A DNA stretch of 64,000 nt, taken from assembly GCF_002079305.1 (NCBI RefSeq), contig NZ_CP015039.1, positions 1,943,501-2,007,500 on the forward strand, in the 5' to 3' direction. The position numbers and the translations under genes were made by a program. Numbering within the stretch: position 1 is the stretch's first letter; each line of letters begins with the position of its first letter. Shown here one piece after another: positions 26,976 through 35,279 of this stretch. This DNA is from Rhodovulum sp. P5. Lineage in GTDB: Bacteria; Pseudomonadota; Alphaproteobacteria; Rhodobacterales; Rhodobacteraceae. The notes beneath the pieces are model-generated. The model was given only the letters and a program-made list of their open reading frames with translations, was not told the origin of the DNA and searched no databases.

Positions 26976-27063
26976 CGATCTCCCAAATAGAAAAATGCGG
27001 CACGCAAAGGCACAGCCGCATAGCCTCTCTAAAACAGATAAAATCACAACCCCCGAAAACAAA

Positions 27064-27090
27064 ACGCCCCGGCCGTTTCAGCCGGGGCGT
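27064..27090. terminator. Bidirectional terminator between the YqjE-like gene and csbD
   Basis: The perfect 10-bp stem ACGCCCCGGC / GCCGGGGCGT with a 7-nt loop is flanked by ATTTTGT on the plus side and by a T-rich stretch (TTTTGTTTT) on the minus side, so it can end both convergent genes. Another weaker stem, ATGCGGC / GCCGCAT, is at 26995-27021. Confidence 0.85.
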
Positions 27091-27111
27091 ATTTTGTCCA
27101 AGCACGAAGCG

Positions 27112-27312
27112 TTACGACAGCTTCTTGAGGAAATGGTCCACTTCCTCTTCGGCCACTTCGCGGGCCTTGCCGTACCGTTCCTGGATCAGGCCGACCAGTT
27201 GCTCGCGGTCGCCCTCGGTCTTCTGGATTTCATCGTCGGTAAGAACGCCCCACGCTTCGCGGGCACGTCCGGTAAACTGGCTCCATTTGCCTTTCACTTG
27301 GTCAAGGTTCAT
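27112..27312 (-). CDS. CsbD-family stress protein
   Basis: This 66-residue protein begins MNLDQVKGKWSQFTGRAREA and has the CsbD pattern KGKWSQFTGRAREAWG with GDREQLVGLIQERYG. CsbD proteins are small, acidic, highly expressed stress proteins of unknown function. The ATG at 27312 follows AAAAGGGAG; the in-frame start 21 bp upstream is less likely. It has a GGAAC-N16-CGTT promoter at 27345-27369. Confidence 0.92.
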   Translation of the reverse strand: MNLDQVKGKWSQFTGRAREAWGVLTDDEIQKTEGDREQLVGLIQERYGKAREVAEEEVDHFLKKLS

Positions 27313-27344
27313 AATTGTTCTCCCTTTTCTCACTACACCGACCC

Positions 27345-27369
27345 AACGCCGCCTTTTGATAAATGTTCC
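27345..27369 (-). promoter_or_regulatory. EcfG-type promoter for csbD
   Basis: The minus strand reads GGAAC (27365-27369)-N16-CGTT (27345-27348), 33 nt before the csbD ATG. Its -35 lies 13 bp from the -35 of the divergent promoter at 27383. Confidence 0.8.
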
Positions 27370-27382
27370 GACAATTTTTCAC

Positions 27383-27408
27383 GGAACCAAAAAGAGCCCA
27401 AGGACGTT
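27383..27408 (+). promoter_or_regulatory. EcfG-type promoter for the AI-2E-family gene
   Basis: GGAAC (27383-27387)-N17-CGTT (27405-27408). The expected transcript start, about 7-10 nt after the -10, falls on or next to the GTG at 27417. Confidence 0.7.
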
Positions 27409-27416
27409 TCCACCGC

Positions 27417-28466
27417 GTGACTGATCAACCTGTACGCCTTGACCCGCTGTCCCGCACAGCACTTGTGTTTCTGGCCAGCATGGCCGGGCTCACCGCTCTC
27501 AAGATCGGCGAAGACATCTTTGCGCCACTGACCCTGGCGCTTGTGGCTGGGATCATCCTTGCCCCCCTCGCCGACCGTCTCGAAACGCTCCGCCTGCCGC
27601 GGGCCTTCGTCGCCGCGGCCCTGCCGGCCGCCGGCCTGTTCGGTCTTTTCGCACTGGTTTTCGCGCTGGAACCCGTTCTGGACCGGGTCGTCGATCAATG
27701 GCCCATCATCAGGTGGGAGTTGCGCGGCCTGATGAACGAGTTTCGCGGCGTCTTTCAGAACATCGATGAGGTCAACCAGGAAGTCGAACGGGCCCTTGGC
27801 GCAGGGGCGGCAGACGTGCCCGCGATGCGCGCCAACCTGCCCTCTCTGACCGATGCGCTGTTCGTGGCGCCCCGGATCGGCGCACAGACCCTGATCTTCC
27901 TCGCGGCGCTGTTCTTTTTCCTGCTGACCCGCGACAACATCTATACGTGGCTGTCCCGCACGCTGGGCAAGACCATGGGGCCAAGCGTCATCATCCGGCG
28001 CATCCGCACAGCCGAACGTCTGGTGTCGCAGTATTTTCTGACCATCCTGATGATCAATGCGGGCCTTGGCGTTGCCGTCGCACTGGGCTTGACCGTACTG
28101 GGCCTGCCGGGGGCAATCGCCTGGGGGGCGGTGGCGGCGCTGCTCAACTTCGTTCTCTATGTGGGGCCGGCGACCATGACCTTGTCGCTGCTGCTGGCGG
28201 GCGTCTTCGTGTTCGACGGGGCCGCATCGCTGACCCCTGCGGCCGTCTACCTGTCGCTCAACTTCATTGAAGCGCAGTTCGTCACGCCCAGCTTCGTGGG
28301 CAAACGGATAGCTGTGAACCCGCTGCTGGTCTTCGTGTCGCTGGTGTTCTGGCTCTGGCTGTGGGGACCGGCGGGCGGGGTCATCGCGATCCCGGTCCTG
28401 GTGACCGTGCTTGCCATGCTGAACGTGTTCGGCCCATCCGCCCCGCACGGCAAGCCGGAGGCTTGA
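27417..28466 (+). CDS. AI-2E family (PerM-like) membrane transporter
   Basis: This membrane protein of about 349 residues has roughly eight helices and the family signatures PLTLALVAGIILAPLADRLE near the N-terminus, and NFIEAQFVTPSFVGKRIAVN with NPLLVFVSLVFWLWLWG near the end. The family includes AI-2 exporters and Na+/H+ antiporters; substrate unknown here. The frame opens at an ATG at 27363, but that ATG lies upstream of a good EcfG promoter at 27383-27408, so the GTG at 27417 is preferred, perhaps leaderless. An ATG at 27480 would cut the first helix. Part of the stress island. Confidence 0.85.
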   Translation: MTDQPVRLDPLSRTALVFLASMAGLTALKIGEDIFAPLTLALVAGIILAPLADRLETLRLPRAFVAAALPAAGLFGLFALVFALEPVLDRVVDQWPIIRWELRGLMNEFRGVFQNIDEVNQEVERALGAGAADVPAMRANLPSLTDALFVAPRIGAQTLIFLAALFFFLLTRDNIYTWLSRTLGKTMGPSVIIRRIRTAERLVSQYFLTILMINAGLGVAVALGLTVLGLPGAIAWGAVAALLNFVLYVGPATMTLSLLLAGVFVFDGAASLTPAAVYLSLNFIEAQFVTPSFVGKRIAVNPLLVFVSLVFWLWLWGPAGGVIAIPVLVTVLAMLNVFGPSAPHGKPEA

Positions 28467-28605
28467 GGCCCCTCTCAGCCGCAGACGGTTGGGGCCGCCC
28501 AGCTATACCCCAAAGACGGTGAAAAAAGCCGGGGCCTTGACTTGGGCGCCCCCCCGGCGCACCTCTTGGCCTCACGACACGCGAATGATCCGGAACCCCC
28601 TCCCC

Positions 28606-29976
28606 ATGTCCATCCCCCAATCCGGCGGCGGCCCCATCGAGTCCCGCACCCAGCTTGCCGAATACCTTGAAGCGGGCTGCAAACCCCCGGAAGACTGGCG
28701 CATCGGCACCGAGCACGAGAAATTCGGCTACTGCAAGGACACGCTGAAGCCGATCCCCTACACCGGCGAACGCTCTGTGCTGACGGTGCTGGAGGGGCTG
28801 CGCTTCCGCCACGGCTGGGCGCCCATTTTCGAGGGCGAGAACCTGATCGGGCTGGAAAAGGAAGGGGCCAATATCAGCCTTGAACCGGGCGGTCAGCTTG
28901 AACTGTCGGGCGCGCCGCTTGAGACGATCCACCAGACTTGCGACGAGGTGAACACCCATCTGCGAGAGGTCAAGGGCGTGGCCGACGAGATCGGGGTCGG
29001 TTTCATCGGGCTGGGCTGTGCGCCGATCTGGAAACACGAAGACATGCCGATGATGCCCAAGGGGCGCTATCGGCTGATGACCGATTACATGGACAAGGTC
29101 GGGACCATGGGCAAGACCATGATGTACCGCACCTGTACCGTGCAGGTGAACCTCGACTTCTCGTCAGAGGCCGACATGGTTCAGAAATTGCGCGTGGCGC
29201 TAGCGCTGCAGCCCGTCGCCACCGCCCTGTTCGCCAATTCGCCGTTTCTGGAGGGCAAGCCCAACGGGCAGAAATCCTGGCGCTCCCGCGTCTGGCGCGA
29301 TCTCGATCCGGCACGCACCGGCATGTTGCCCTTCGTGTTCGACGACGGCTTCGGGTTCGAGGCTTGGGTGGACTACGCGCTCGATGTGCCGATGTATTTC
29401 GTCTATCGCGACGGGAAATACATCAACGCGCTGGGGCAATCCTTCCGCGATTTCCTTGAGGGCAAGCTGCCCGCCCTACCGGGCGAAACGCCGACGCTGT
29501 CGGACTGGGCCGACCACCTGACGACGATCTTCCCCGAGGCGCGGATCAAGAAGTTCATCGAGATGCGCGGCGCCGACGGCGGCCCGTGGCGGCGGCTGTG
29601 CGCGCTACCGGCCTTCTGGGTCGGGCTGACCTACGATCAGGGCGCGCTGGACGCGGCATGGGATCTGGTCAAGGACTGGGATGCCGAGACGCGAGAGGAA
29701 TGGCGCGTGGCCGCGGCGCGCGACGGGCTACAGGCCCATGTCGACGGGCGCAGCATGTTGTCCCTTGCCGCCCATGTCATCGGGATCGCCCGGTCGGGCC
29801 TTCGGGCGCGGGCGCGGCCCGGGCTTGGCGGCATGGTGCAGGACGAACGCCATTTCCTGCACGCCTTGGAAGACAGCATCGAGACGGGCATGGCCCCGGC
29901 CGACGAACTGCTTGCCCAGTATCGCGGGGAGTGGGAGGGAGATCTGACCCGAATTTACTCCGAATTCAGTTATTGA
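28606..29976 (+). CDS. gshA: Glutamate-cysteine ligase, plant/alphaproteobacterial type
   Basis: This 456-residue enzyme makes gamma-glutamylcysteine, the first step of glutathione synthesis. Motifs: IGTEHEKFGY near residue 36, PGGQLELSGAP, CTVQVNLDF, MRGADGGPWRRLCALPAFW. Length and pattern match the GshA group of alphaproteobacteria and plants. The frame is open 117 bp upstream with other possible starts; the ATG at 28606 gives the usual N-terminus MSIPQSGGGPI, although the ribosome-binding site is poor. Confidence 0.93.
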   Translation: MSIPQSGGGPIESRTQLAEYLEAGCKPPEDWRIGTEHEKFGYCKDTLKPIPYTGERSVLTVLEGLRFRHGWAPIFEGENLIGLEKEGANISLEPGGQLELSGAPLETIHQTCDEVNTHLREVKGVADEIGVGFIGLGCAPIWKHEDMPMMPKGRYRLMTDYMDKVGTMGKTMMYRTCTVQVNLDFSSEADMVQKLRVALALQPVATALFANSPFLEGKPNGQKSWRSRVWRDLDPARTGMLPFVFDDGFGFEAWVDYALDVPMYFVYRDGKYINALGQSFRDFLEGKLPALPGETPTLSDWADHLTTIFPEARIKKFIEMRGADGGPWRRLCALPAFWVGLTYDQGALDAAWDLVKDWDAETREEWRVAAARDGLQAHVDGRSMLSLAAHVIGIARSGLRARARPGLGGMVQDERHFLHALEDSIETGMAPADELLAQYRGEWEGDLTRIYSEFSY

Positions 29977-30070
29977 AGGGCAGACTGCGCCGCAGGCGGA
30001 TCTTGCGCGGCACGTTGCACGTGTCGCCAAGGTCCGGTTTTGCGAAGCTGGCTCAGGGAGGAAACCGGCC

Positions 30071-30505
30071 ATGACAGTCAAGAAGATCCGCGACCTGCTG
30101 AGTGGGCGCAAGCTTTTCAAGGTCTCTCCCGAAACCTCCGTGCGGGAGGTATCGCGCATCATGGCGGCGAACACCGTGGGCGCCGTCGCGATTGTCGAGG
30201 GCGGCACGCTGAAAGGCATCGCGACCGAGCGTGACATCGCCTTCCGCGCGGTCGGGGGCGATCTGGACGTGGACGGAACACCGATTTCCGGCATCATGAC
30301 CTTCGATCCCGTCACCATCGGCATCGACGATCCGATTTCGAACGCGCTGGCGCTGAAACTTGGCGACGTGTTCCGGCACCTTCCGGTGATGGACGGCGAA
30401 GATATCGTGGGCATCCTGTCCTACCGGGACATCCCGCTGGATTACGTGATGATGTTCGAACATTTCCGGGAGATGTCCGCGGCCCATGCCGACGATGTCG
30501 CCTGA
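30071..30505 (+). CDS. CBS-domain pair protein
   Basis: This 144-residue protein consists of two CBS domains (residues about 8-60 and 75-130), with GAVAIVEGGTLKGIATERDI and FRHLPVMDGEDIVGILSYRD. CBS pairs bind adenosyl ligands such as AMP, ATP or NAD and act as sensors. GGGAGGAAAC precedes the ATG. It stands alone, so its partner is unknown. Confidence 0.9.
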   Translation: MTVKKIRDLLSGRKLFKVSPETSVREVSRIMAANTVGAVAIVEGGTLKGIATERDIAFRAVGGDLDVDGTPISGIMTFDPVTIGIDDPISNALALKLGDVFRHLPVMDGEDIVGILSYRDIPLDYVMMFEHFREMSAAHADDVA

Positions 30506-30620
30506 CCGGGACCGCGCACGAAGACCCCGAACCACCACGGCCGCGTTCTGACCCCGTCGACATGCGCAGGGCTGGGCCGGCGACGATGCCGAATCCTTGG
30601 TCCACCGCCGAGCGGACGAA

Positions 30621-30947
30621 TTATGTCTGGTTGTAGGTCACCGCGACAGCAGCGATCGCAAGCGCGATCCCAAGTGCGTCGCGCCATTCAAGGCGTTCCT
30701 CGAATATGATGGCACCCAGCAGGGCGAGGATGATCACCGTGCTGGACGCGTAGAAAACGCCGATCTTCGCCAGTGAATGCTGTTGCATCAGGAAAAACCA
30801 CGCCACGGCCGGGGCGCCGTACAAAAGGGCCCCCGCGATGAAGGCCGGCGAGGTCATGCCGGCCTCGTCCGACGATGCAACCTTTACCAGAAAGTCCCCC
30901 GCGACCGTCAGCGTCGTGGCGAGAAGCAACCAGAAGAACGTTTCCAT
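30621..30947 (-). CDS. Small DMT-superfamily (EamA/SMR-like) membrane protein
   Basis: This 108-residue protein has four predicted helices and looks like half an EamA transporter or an SMR protein (LLATTLTVAGDFLVKVAS at the N-terminus, IGVFYASSTVIILALLGAII in the third and fourth helices). Substrate unknown. A stem CGTCGCC / GGCGACG at 30981-30998 lies 34 bp upstream of its start and may be a regulatory site. Confidence 0.78.
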   Translation of the reverse strand: METFFWLLLATTLTVAGDFLVKVASSDEAGMTSPAFIAGALLYGAPAVAWFFLMQQHSLAKIGVFYASSTVIILALLGAIIFEERLEWRDALGIALAIAAVAVTYNQT

Positions 30948-31114
30948 GAAAACCCCCTCCGCAAGGGTCGTAATAGGCTCCGTCGCCGACAGGCGACGTC
31001 AAGAAAGCATGGGAAAACAGAGTAGTGCGGAGAAGGATGCCGAGCAGACCTGTCAGGCGTCAATTAACGAATTCATGACCTTGCCGCCGTGGTTCAACCG
31101 GTCCGGGGAGGGGC

Positions 31115-31723
31115 TTACGTCTTCTTGCCGATCTTCGGTTCGGTCCCGGCCAAAAGCCGCCCAATGTTCGACCGGTGCCGCAAAAAGATCAAAACGGCCA
31201 ACAGCAGGGCAAGCACGGCCATATCGGCGCGACCGAACACGATGGCCCAGACCGGTGACAGGGCCGCCGCCGTCAGCGCCGAAAGGGACGAGTAGCGCAG
31301 GCTGAGCGCCACGGCGAGCCATGTCCCGCAGGCGGCCAGCCCCACGGGCCATGCCAGCGCCAGCACCGTACCAAGGAAGGTGGCAACCCCCTTGCCCCCC
31401 TTGAAGCCCAGGTAGACCGGGAACAGATGGCCAAGGAAAGCCGCGAAGCCCGCGATCTGCGCCGCGTCTTCGCCCACCAGCGCCCGCGCGACCAGGACGG
31501 CGATGCCCCCCTTGCCCGCGTCCAGCACCAGCGTCAGGAACGCGGCCAGCTTGTTGCCGGTCCGCAGGACGTTCGTGGCCCCGATATTGCCCGACCCGAT
31601 CTTGCGCAGATCGCCAAGACCGAACAGGCGCGCCATCACGATGCCGAAGGGCACGGCCCCCAGCAGATAGGCCAGAAGGGCTACAAGGCCGAGGATCAGG
31701 GGGGCGGTCTCGAATACAGGCAT
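31115..31723 (-). CDS. plsY: Glycerol-3-phosphate acyltransferase PlsY
   Basis: This 202-residue membrane enzyme transfers acyl groups from acyl-phosphate to glycerol-3-phosphate, the first step of phospholipid synthesis. Motifs seen: KIGSGNIGATNVLRTG, DAGKGG, AAFLGHLFPVYLGFKGGKGVAT. It is 3 bp after the stop of the pyrC-like gene, so it is the last gene of the pyrB operon. Confidence 0.95.
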   Translation of the reverse strand: MPVFETAPLILGLVALLAYLLGAVPFGIVMARLFGLGDLRKIGSGNIGATNVLRTGNKLAAFLTLVLDAGKGGIAVLVARALVGEDAAQIAGFAAFLGHLFPVYLGFKGGKGVATFLGTVLALAWPVGLAACGTWLAVALSLRYSSLSALTAAALSPVWAIVFGRADMAVLALLLAVLIFLRHRSNIGRLLAGTEPKIGKKT

Positions 31724-31726
31724 GGC

Positions 31727-33001
31727 TCAGCTTCCGTCGAATACACAGGCGCCCGCAACCCAGGTGCCAAGCACCCGCCCCTCCATCCGCGCGCCGTCGA
31801 ACGGCGTGTTCTTGGACTTGGAGCGGAGCGTGAACCGGTCGAGCACGAAGGGCGCGTCGGGGTCGAACAGGACCAGGTCGGCCGGCGCACCTGCGGTAAG
31901 GCGCCCGCGGCTCAGCCCCAACCGCCGGGCGGGGTTCAGCGACAGCGCCCGCCAAAGCCGGGGCAGCGAAATCGCCCCCGCATGAACAAGCCGCATCGCC
32001 GCGGGCAAAAGCGTTTCCAGACCCACCGCACCGCTCGCCGCCTCCTCATAGGGAAGGCGTTTGGATTCCTCGTCCTGCGGCGTGTGCATGGAGGAGATCA
32101 CGTCGATCAGCCCGCTGGCGACGGCTTCGACCAGTGCCAGCCGGTCATCCTCACAGCGCAGCGGCGGCTTGACCTTGAAGAAGGTGCGGTAGTTTCCGAC
32201 GTCCAGTTCGTTCAGCGTCAGATGGTGGATCGACACCCCCGCCGTCACGTCGCGCCCGTTCTGCTTGGCCCGCTCCAGTGCCGGAAGCGCCCGGGCGGTG
32301 GTGATCTGGTCGGCGTGATATTTCGCCCCGGTCATCTCTACCAGCGCGAGGTCCCGGTCGAGCCCCATCCGCTCTGCCATCGGCGACACCGCCGGCAGAC
32401 CGCGGAGCGAGGCGAACTTGCCCGACGTCGCGCAGGCCCCGGCTGACAGCCCCGGATCCTGCGGATGGGCCATGACCAGCGCATTCAGCGACCGGGCATA
32501 GGTCATCGCGCGGGACAGGACCTTGGTATTCTCGACCACCCGGTCACCATCGGTAAAGGCGACCGCCCCGGCATCCTGAAGAAACCCGATCTCGACCATC
32601 TCGCGCCCCTCGCGCCGCTTGGTCAGCGTGGCCATGGGCTTGATCCGGACCGGCGATGCCTCTCGCGCGCGGCGGGTGACGAATTCCAGCACTTCGGGCG
32701 TGTCGATGGCCGGGTCCGTGTCAGGCCGGGTGACCATGGTCGTCACGCCCCCCGCCGCCGCGGCCATCCCGGCAGAGCCAAAGCTTTCCTTGTGCCGCTC
32801 CCCCGGTTCGCACACCTTCACGCCGATATCGACGATCCCGGGGGCAAGACATTTGCCCTTGCAGTCGACGGTCTCTGCCGCTTCGGGGGCCTCGCCCGTC
32901 CCGGTGCCCAGGATCCGCCCACCCTCCACCAGCAGCCAGCCGGGCGTCTCCGTCAGCGCCTCGGGGTCGATCAGTCGGGCATTGGCGAAGAGAGTCGTCA
33001 T
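31727..33001 (-). CDS. Dihydroorotase-like protein lacking the metal-binding motif (PyrC', PyrX-type)
   Basis: This 424-residue protein belongs to the amidohydrolase/dihydroorotase class I family. The HxH motif of active enzymes (DxHVHLREPG) is replaced by DIGVKVCEPGERHKES. The later HAED is MAHPQD, and the catalytic TDHAPH is SSMHTPQ, so the catalytic aspartate is missing. Some class-A-like aspartate transcarbamoylases need such an inactive PyrC' as structural partner, and pyrB lies two genes upstream. The frame is open upstream, but the ATG at 33001 (ATGA overlap) is the start. Active PyrC should be elsewhere in the genome. Confidence 0.88.
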   Translation of the reverse strand: MTTLFANARLIDPEALTETPGWLLVEGGRILGTGTGEAPEAAETVDCKGKCLAPGIVDIGVKVCEPGERHKESFGSAGMAAAAGGVTTMVTRPDTDPAIDTPEVLEFVTRRAREASPVRIKPMATLTKRREGREMVEIGFLQDAGAVAFTDGDRVVENTKVLSRAMTYARSLNALVMAHPQDPGLSAGACATSGKFASLRGLPAVSPMAERMGLDRDLALVEMTGAKYHADQITTARALPALERAKQNGRDVTAGVSIHHLTLNELDVGNYRTFFKVKPPLRCEDDRLALVEAVASGLIDVISSMHTPQDEESKRLPYEEAASGAVGLETLLPAAMRLVHAGAISLPRLWRALSLNPARRLGLSRGRLTAGAPADLVLFDPDAPFVLDRFTLRSKSKNTPFDGARMEGRVLGTWVAGACVFDGS

Positions 33002-33432
33002 CCATTCCCCCGTTTCGCCGCCTCGATCCGGTTCACCACCGCGTCCGGCTCTCCAACGAACTTTATCAGGTGCTTGTCGCCGCTGGGCGTGACCAGTTGC
33101 ACGGCGTTGCCGATCTTGCGGACCTTCGCAAGATTTTCCAACAGCAAGCGCCGACCGCCGGGGCCGTAGATCGCGGCCTCCGTCAGGGTCCATGTCGCGG
33201 CCAGTTCCTCGCTCATCAGGAAGGCGCCGCGCACCCCGATGCCGAGCACGCCGGCCACGATCCCGACCCAAGGATAGGGATTGCCGATCAGGCCCAAGGC
33301 CAGCGTCGCCCCAAGCCCGGCAACCACCGCCAGAATGGCATGGGACTTGAGATAGGTCGGGCGGTCGGCCTGAAAGGTAGCGACGACGGTCTCGCCCTCT
33401 TCGATGAGCGTCTGAGCCTTCGGGTCATACAT
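32998..33432 (-). CDS. PH-domain (bPH2-like) membrane protein
   Basis: This 144-residue protein has two membrane helices at about residues 33-70, followed by a bacterial PH-like beta domain ([20 protein letters not shown], then [12 protein letters not shown]). Such proteins are of unknown function. It is wedged between pyrB and the pyrC-like gene, overlapping both, which ties it to the same mRNA. Whether it has any link to pyrimidine synthesis is unknown. Confidence 0.75.
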   Translation of the reverse strand: MYDPKAQTLIEEGETVVATFQADRPTYLKSHAILAVVAGLGATLALGLIGNPYPWVGIVAGVLGIGVRGAFLMSEELAATWTLTEAAIYGPGGRRLLLENLAKVRKIGNAVQLVTPSGDKHLIKFVGEPDAVVNRIEAAKRGNG

Positions 33433-34384
33433 TGACGCCGCCCTCCTCTGCCCGCGCGGCCCGCAGGTTGCGGGCCAGCAGGTCCATCGCCGCCATGCGC
33501 ACCGCCACGCCCATCTCCACCTGCTCCTGAATGACCGAGCGGTTGATGTCGTCGGCCAGCGTACCGTCGATCTCCACCCCGCGGTTCATGGGGCCGGGGT
33601 GCATCACGATGGCGTCTTCCTTCGCATAGGCCAGCTTTTCGGCATCCAGCCCGAAGCGGTGATAATACTCCCGCTCGCTGGGGATGAACCCGCCGTCCAT
33701 CCGTTCCTTCTGAAGCCGCAGCATCATCACCACGTCCGCGTCCTTCAGCCCCTCTTTCATGTCGCCATAGACCTCTACCCCCAGATCGGCGGCGCGGGCG
33801 GGGATCAGGGTCGGCGGTCCGATCAGGCGCACCCGGTTTTCCATCTTGCCCAGCAGCAGGATGTTCGACCGCGCGACGCGGCTATGGGCGATGTCGCCGC
33901 AGATCGCGACGGTCAGCCGCTGGACGCGGCCCTTGGCCCGGCGGATCGTCAGGGCATCCAGCAAGGCCTGGGTCGGGTGTTCGTGCCGGCCGTCGCCGGC
34001 ATTCAGAACCGCGCAATTGACCTTCTGCGACAAGAGGTCCACCGCGCCCGAATGCGGATGGCGCACGACCAGCAGGTCGGGGTGCATCGCGTTCAGGGTC
34101 AGCGCCGTGTCGATCAGGGTTTCGCCCTTTTTGATGCTGGACGCCTGCATCGCCATGTTCATCACGTCCGCGCCCAGCCGCTTGCCCGCGATCTCGAAAC
34201 TCGCCTGCGTGCGGGTGGACGCCTCGAAGAACATGTTGATCTGGGTCAGGCCCGCCAGCACATCGGAATGCTTGGTAGCACCCCGAGACAGGTCCACATA
34301 CCTGTCGGACAGATCGAGGATGGCGCGGATGTCCCATTGGGTAAGGGACTCGATGCCCAAAAGGTGACGCGCGCGAAAGTCCAT
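33425..34384 (-). CDS. pyrB: Aspartate carbamoyltransferase catalytic subunit
   Basis: This 319-residue enzyme joins carbamoyl phosphate and aspartate in pyrimidine synthesis. Motifs: carbamoyl-phosphate site [20 protein letters not shown], then [28 protein letters not shown] and [12 protein letters not shown]. The ATG at 34384 follows CGGAGGGG; the frame is open 69 bp further. It starts the operon pyrB - PH protein - pyrC' - plsY. No pyrI regulatory gene is present. Confidence 0.96.
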   Translation of the reverse strand: MDFRARHLLGIESLTQWDIRAILDLSDRYVDLSRGATKHSDVLAGLTQINMFFEASTRTQASFEIAGKRLGADVMNMAMQASSIKKGETLIDTALTLNAMHPDLLVVRHPHSGAVDLLSQKVNCAVLNAGDGRHEHPTQALLDALTIRRAKGRVQRLTVAICGDIAHSRVARSNILLLGKMENRVRLIGPPTLIPARAADLGVEVYGDMKEGLKDADVVMMLRLQKERMDGGFIPSEREYYHRFGLDAEKLAYAKEDAIVMHPGPMNRGVEIDGTLADDINRSVIQEQVEMGVAVRMAAMDLLARNLRAARAEEGGVNV

Positions 34385-34487
34385 GGCCCCTCCGACCGTT
34401 TGCGCCCTGCTTATAGAAAGCGCACTCCCCCCGGGCAAGGGACCGGGGCCCATTGCCGCGCCGCCCGCCGCGCCCTAGCGTTCAGGC

Positions 34488-35276
34488 ATGGATTCGGGGA
34501 TGGACAGCCACACGGCCCTTGCGCTTCTGCAATGGCAGATCGAACTCGGCGTGACCGAGGCGATCGGCGATGCCCCCGTGAACCGGTATCAGGCCGAAGC
34601 CCAGAAACCCGCGGCAGCGCCGCCTGCACCACACGCCGTCGCGGCGCCGGTCCGCCCCCCCGCGATGCAGCTCGACCCGGTCGAAGTCGCGCGGAGCGCC
34701 GCGACAAGCGCAAGCGATCTGGAAGGGCTACAGGCCGCGCTGGGGGCGTTCGAATTCTGCGAGTTGAAAAGGGGCGCCCGAAGCCTCGTCTTCGCCGACG
34801 GCAACCCGGCCGCGCGTGTGATGGTGATCGGAGAGGCCCCGGGCCGGGACGAGGATATCCAGGGCAAGCCCTTCGTCGGCAAGGCCGGGCAATTGCTGGA
34901 TAAGATGTTTGCCTGCATCGGCATGACCCGGCAAAGCCCGGCCCCGGAAGCGGCGCTCTACATCACCAATGTCCTGCCCTGGCGCCCGCCGCAAAACCGC
35001 GACCCCAAGCCCGAGGAGGTGGCGATGATGCTGCCCTTCCTCGAACGCCATGTGGAACTGGCCGGCCCTGACGTGCTGATCCTGATGGGCAACCATTCCT
35101 GCGGGGCGCTTCTGGGCCGCAAGGGCATCACCCGTCTGCGCGGCCATTGGGTCGAGGCATTGGGGCGCCCGGCCTTGCCCATGTTCCACCCCGCCTACCT
35201 GTTGCGAAACCCCCATGCCAAGCGCGAGGCGTGGCATGATCTGCTGATGCTTCAGGCGCGCCTGAGAGAGGGGTAG
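34488..35276 (+). CDS. Uracil-DNA glycosylase, family 4-like
   Basis: This 262-residue DNA repair protein has motif A GEAPGRDEDIQGKPFVGKAG and motif B MFHPAYLLR of family 4 UDGs. The N-terminal 60 residues or so are alanine/proline-rich. The cysteines that hold the [4Fe-4S] cluster in classical family 4 are mostly missing: FEFCEL instead of CxxC, VLPWRPP instead of CRPP, VAMMLPF without cysteine. So it may lack the cluster. It lies 3 bp before the LysE-family gene. Confidence 0.85.
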   Translation: MDSGMDSHTALALLQWQIELGVTEAIGDAPVNRYQAEAQKPAAAPPAPHAVAAPVRPPAMQLDPVEVARSAATSASDLEGLQAALGAFEFCELKRGARSLVFADGNPAARVMVIGEAPGRDEDIQGKPFVGKAGQLLDKMFACIGMTRQSPAPEAALYITNVLPWRPPQNRDPKPEEVAMMLPFLERHVELAGPDVLILMGNHSCGALLGRKGITRLRGHWVEALGRPALPMFHPAYLLRNPHAKREAWHDLLMLQARLREG

Positions 35277-35279
35277 AAA

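Noticed and set aside
27363..27416. ATG start of the AI-2E-family gene at 27363
   Set aside because: It precedes the predicted EcfG promoter and lies in the csbD promoter; no ribosome-binding site is visible. It is kept as an alternative only.
30948..31114. Possible guanidine riboswitch before the small SMR/EamA-like gene
   Set aside because: There is one stem (CGTCGCC/GGCGACG) with a GACA loop, but not the paired ACGR-loop hairpins of guanidine-II nor a recognisable ykkC fold.
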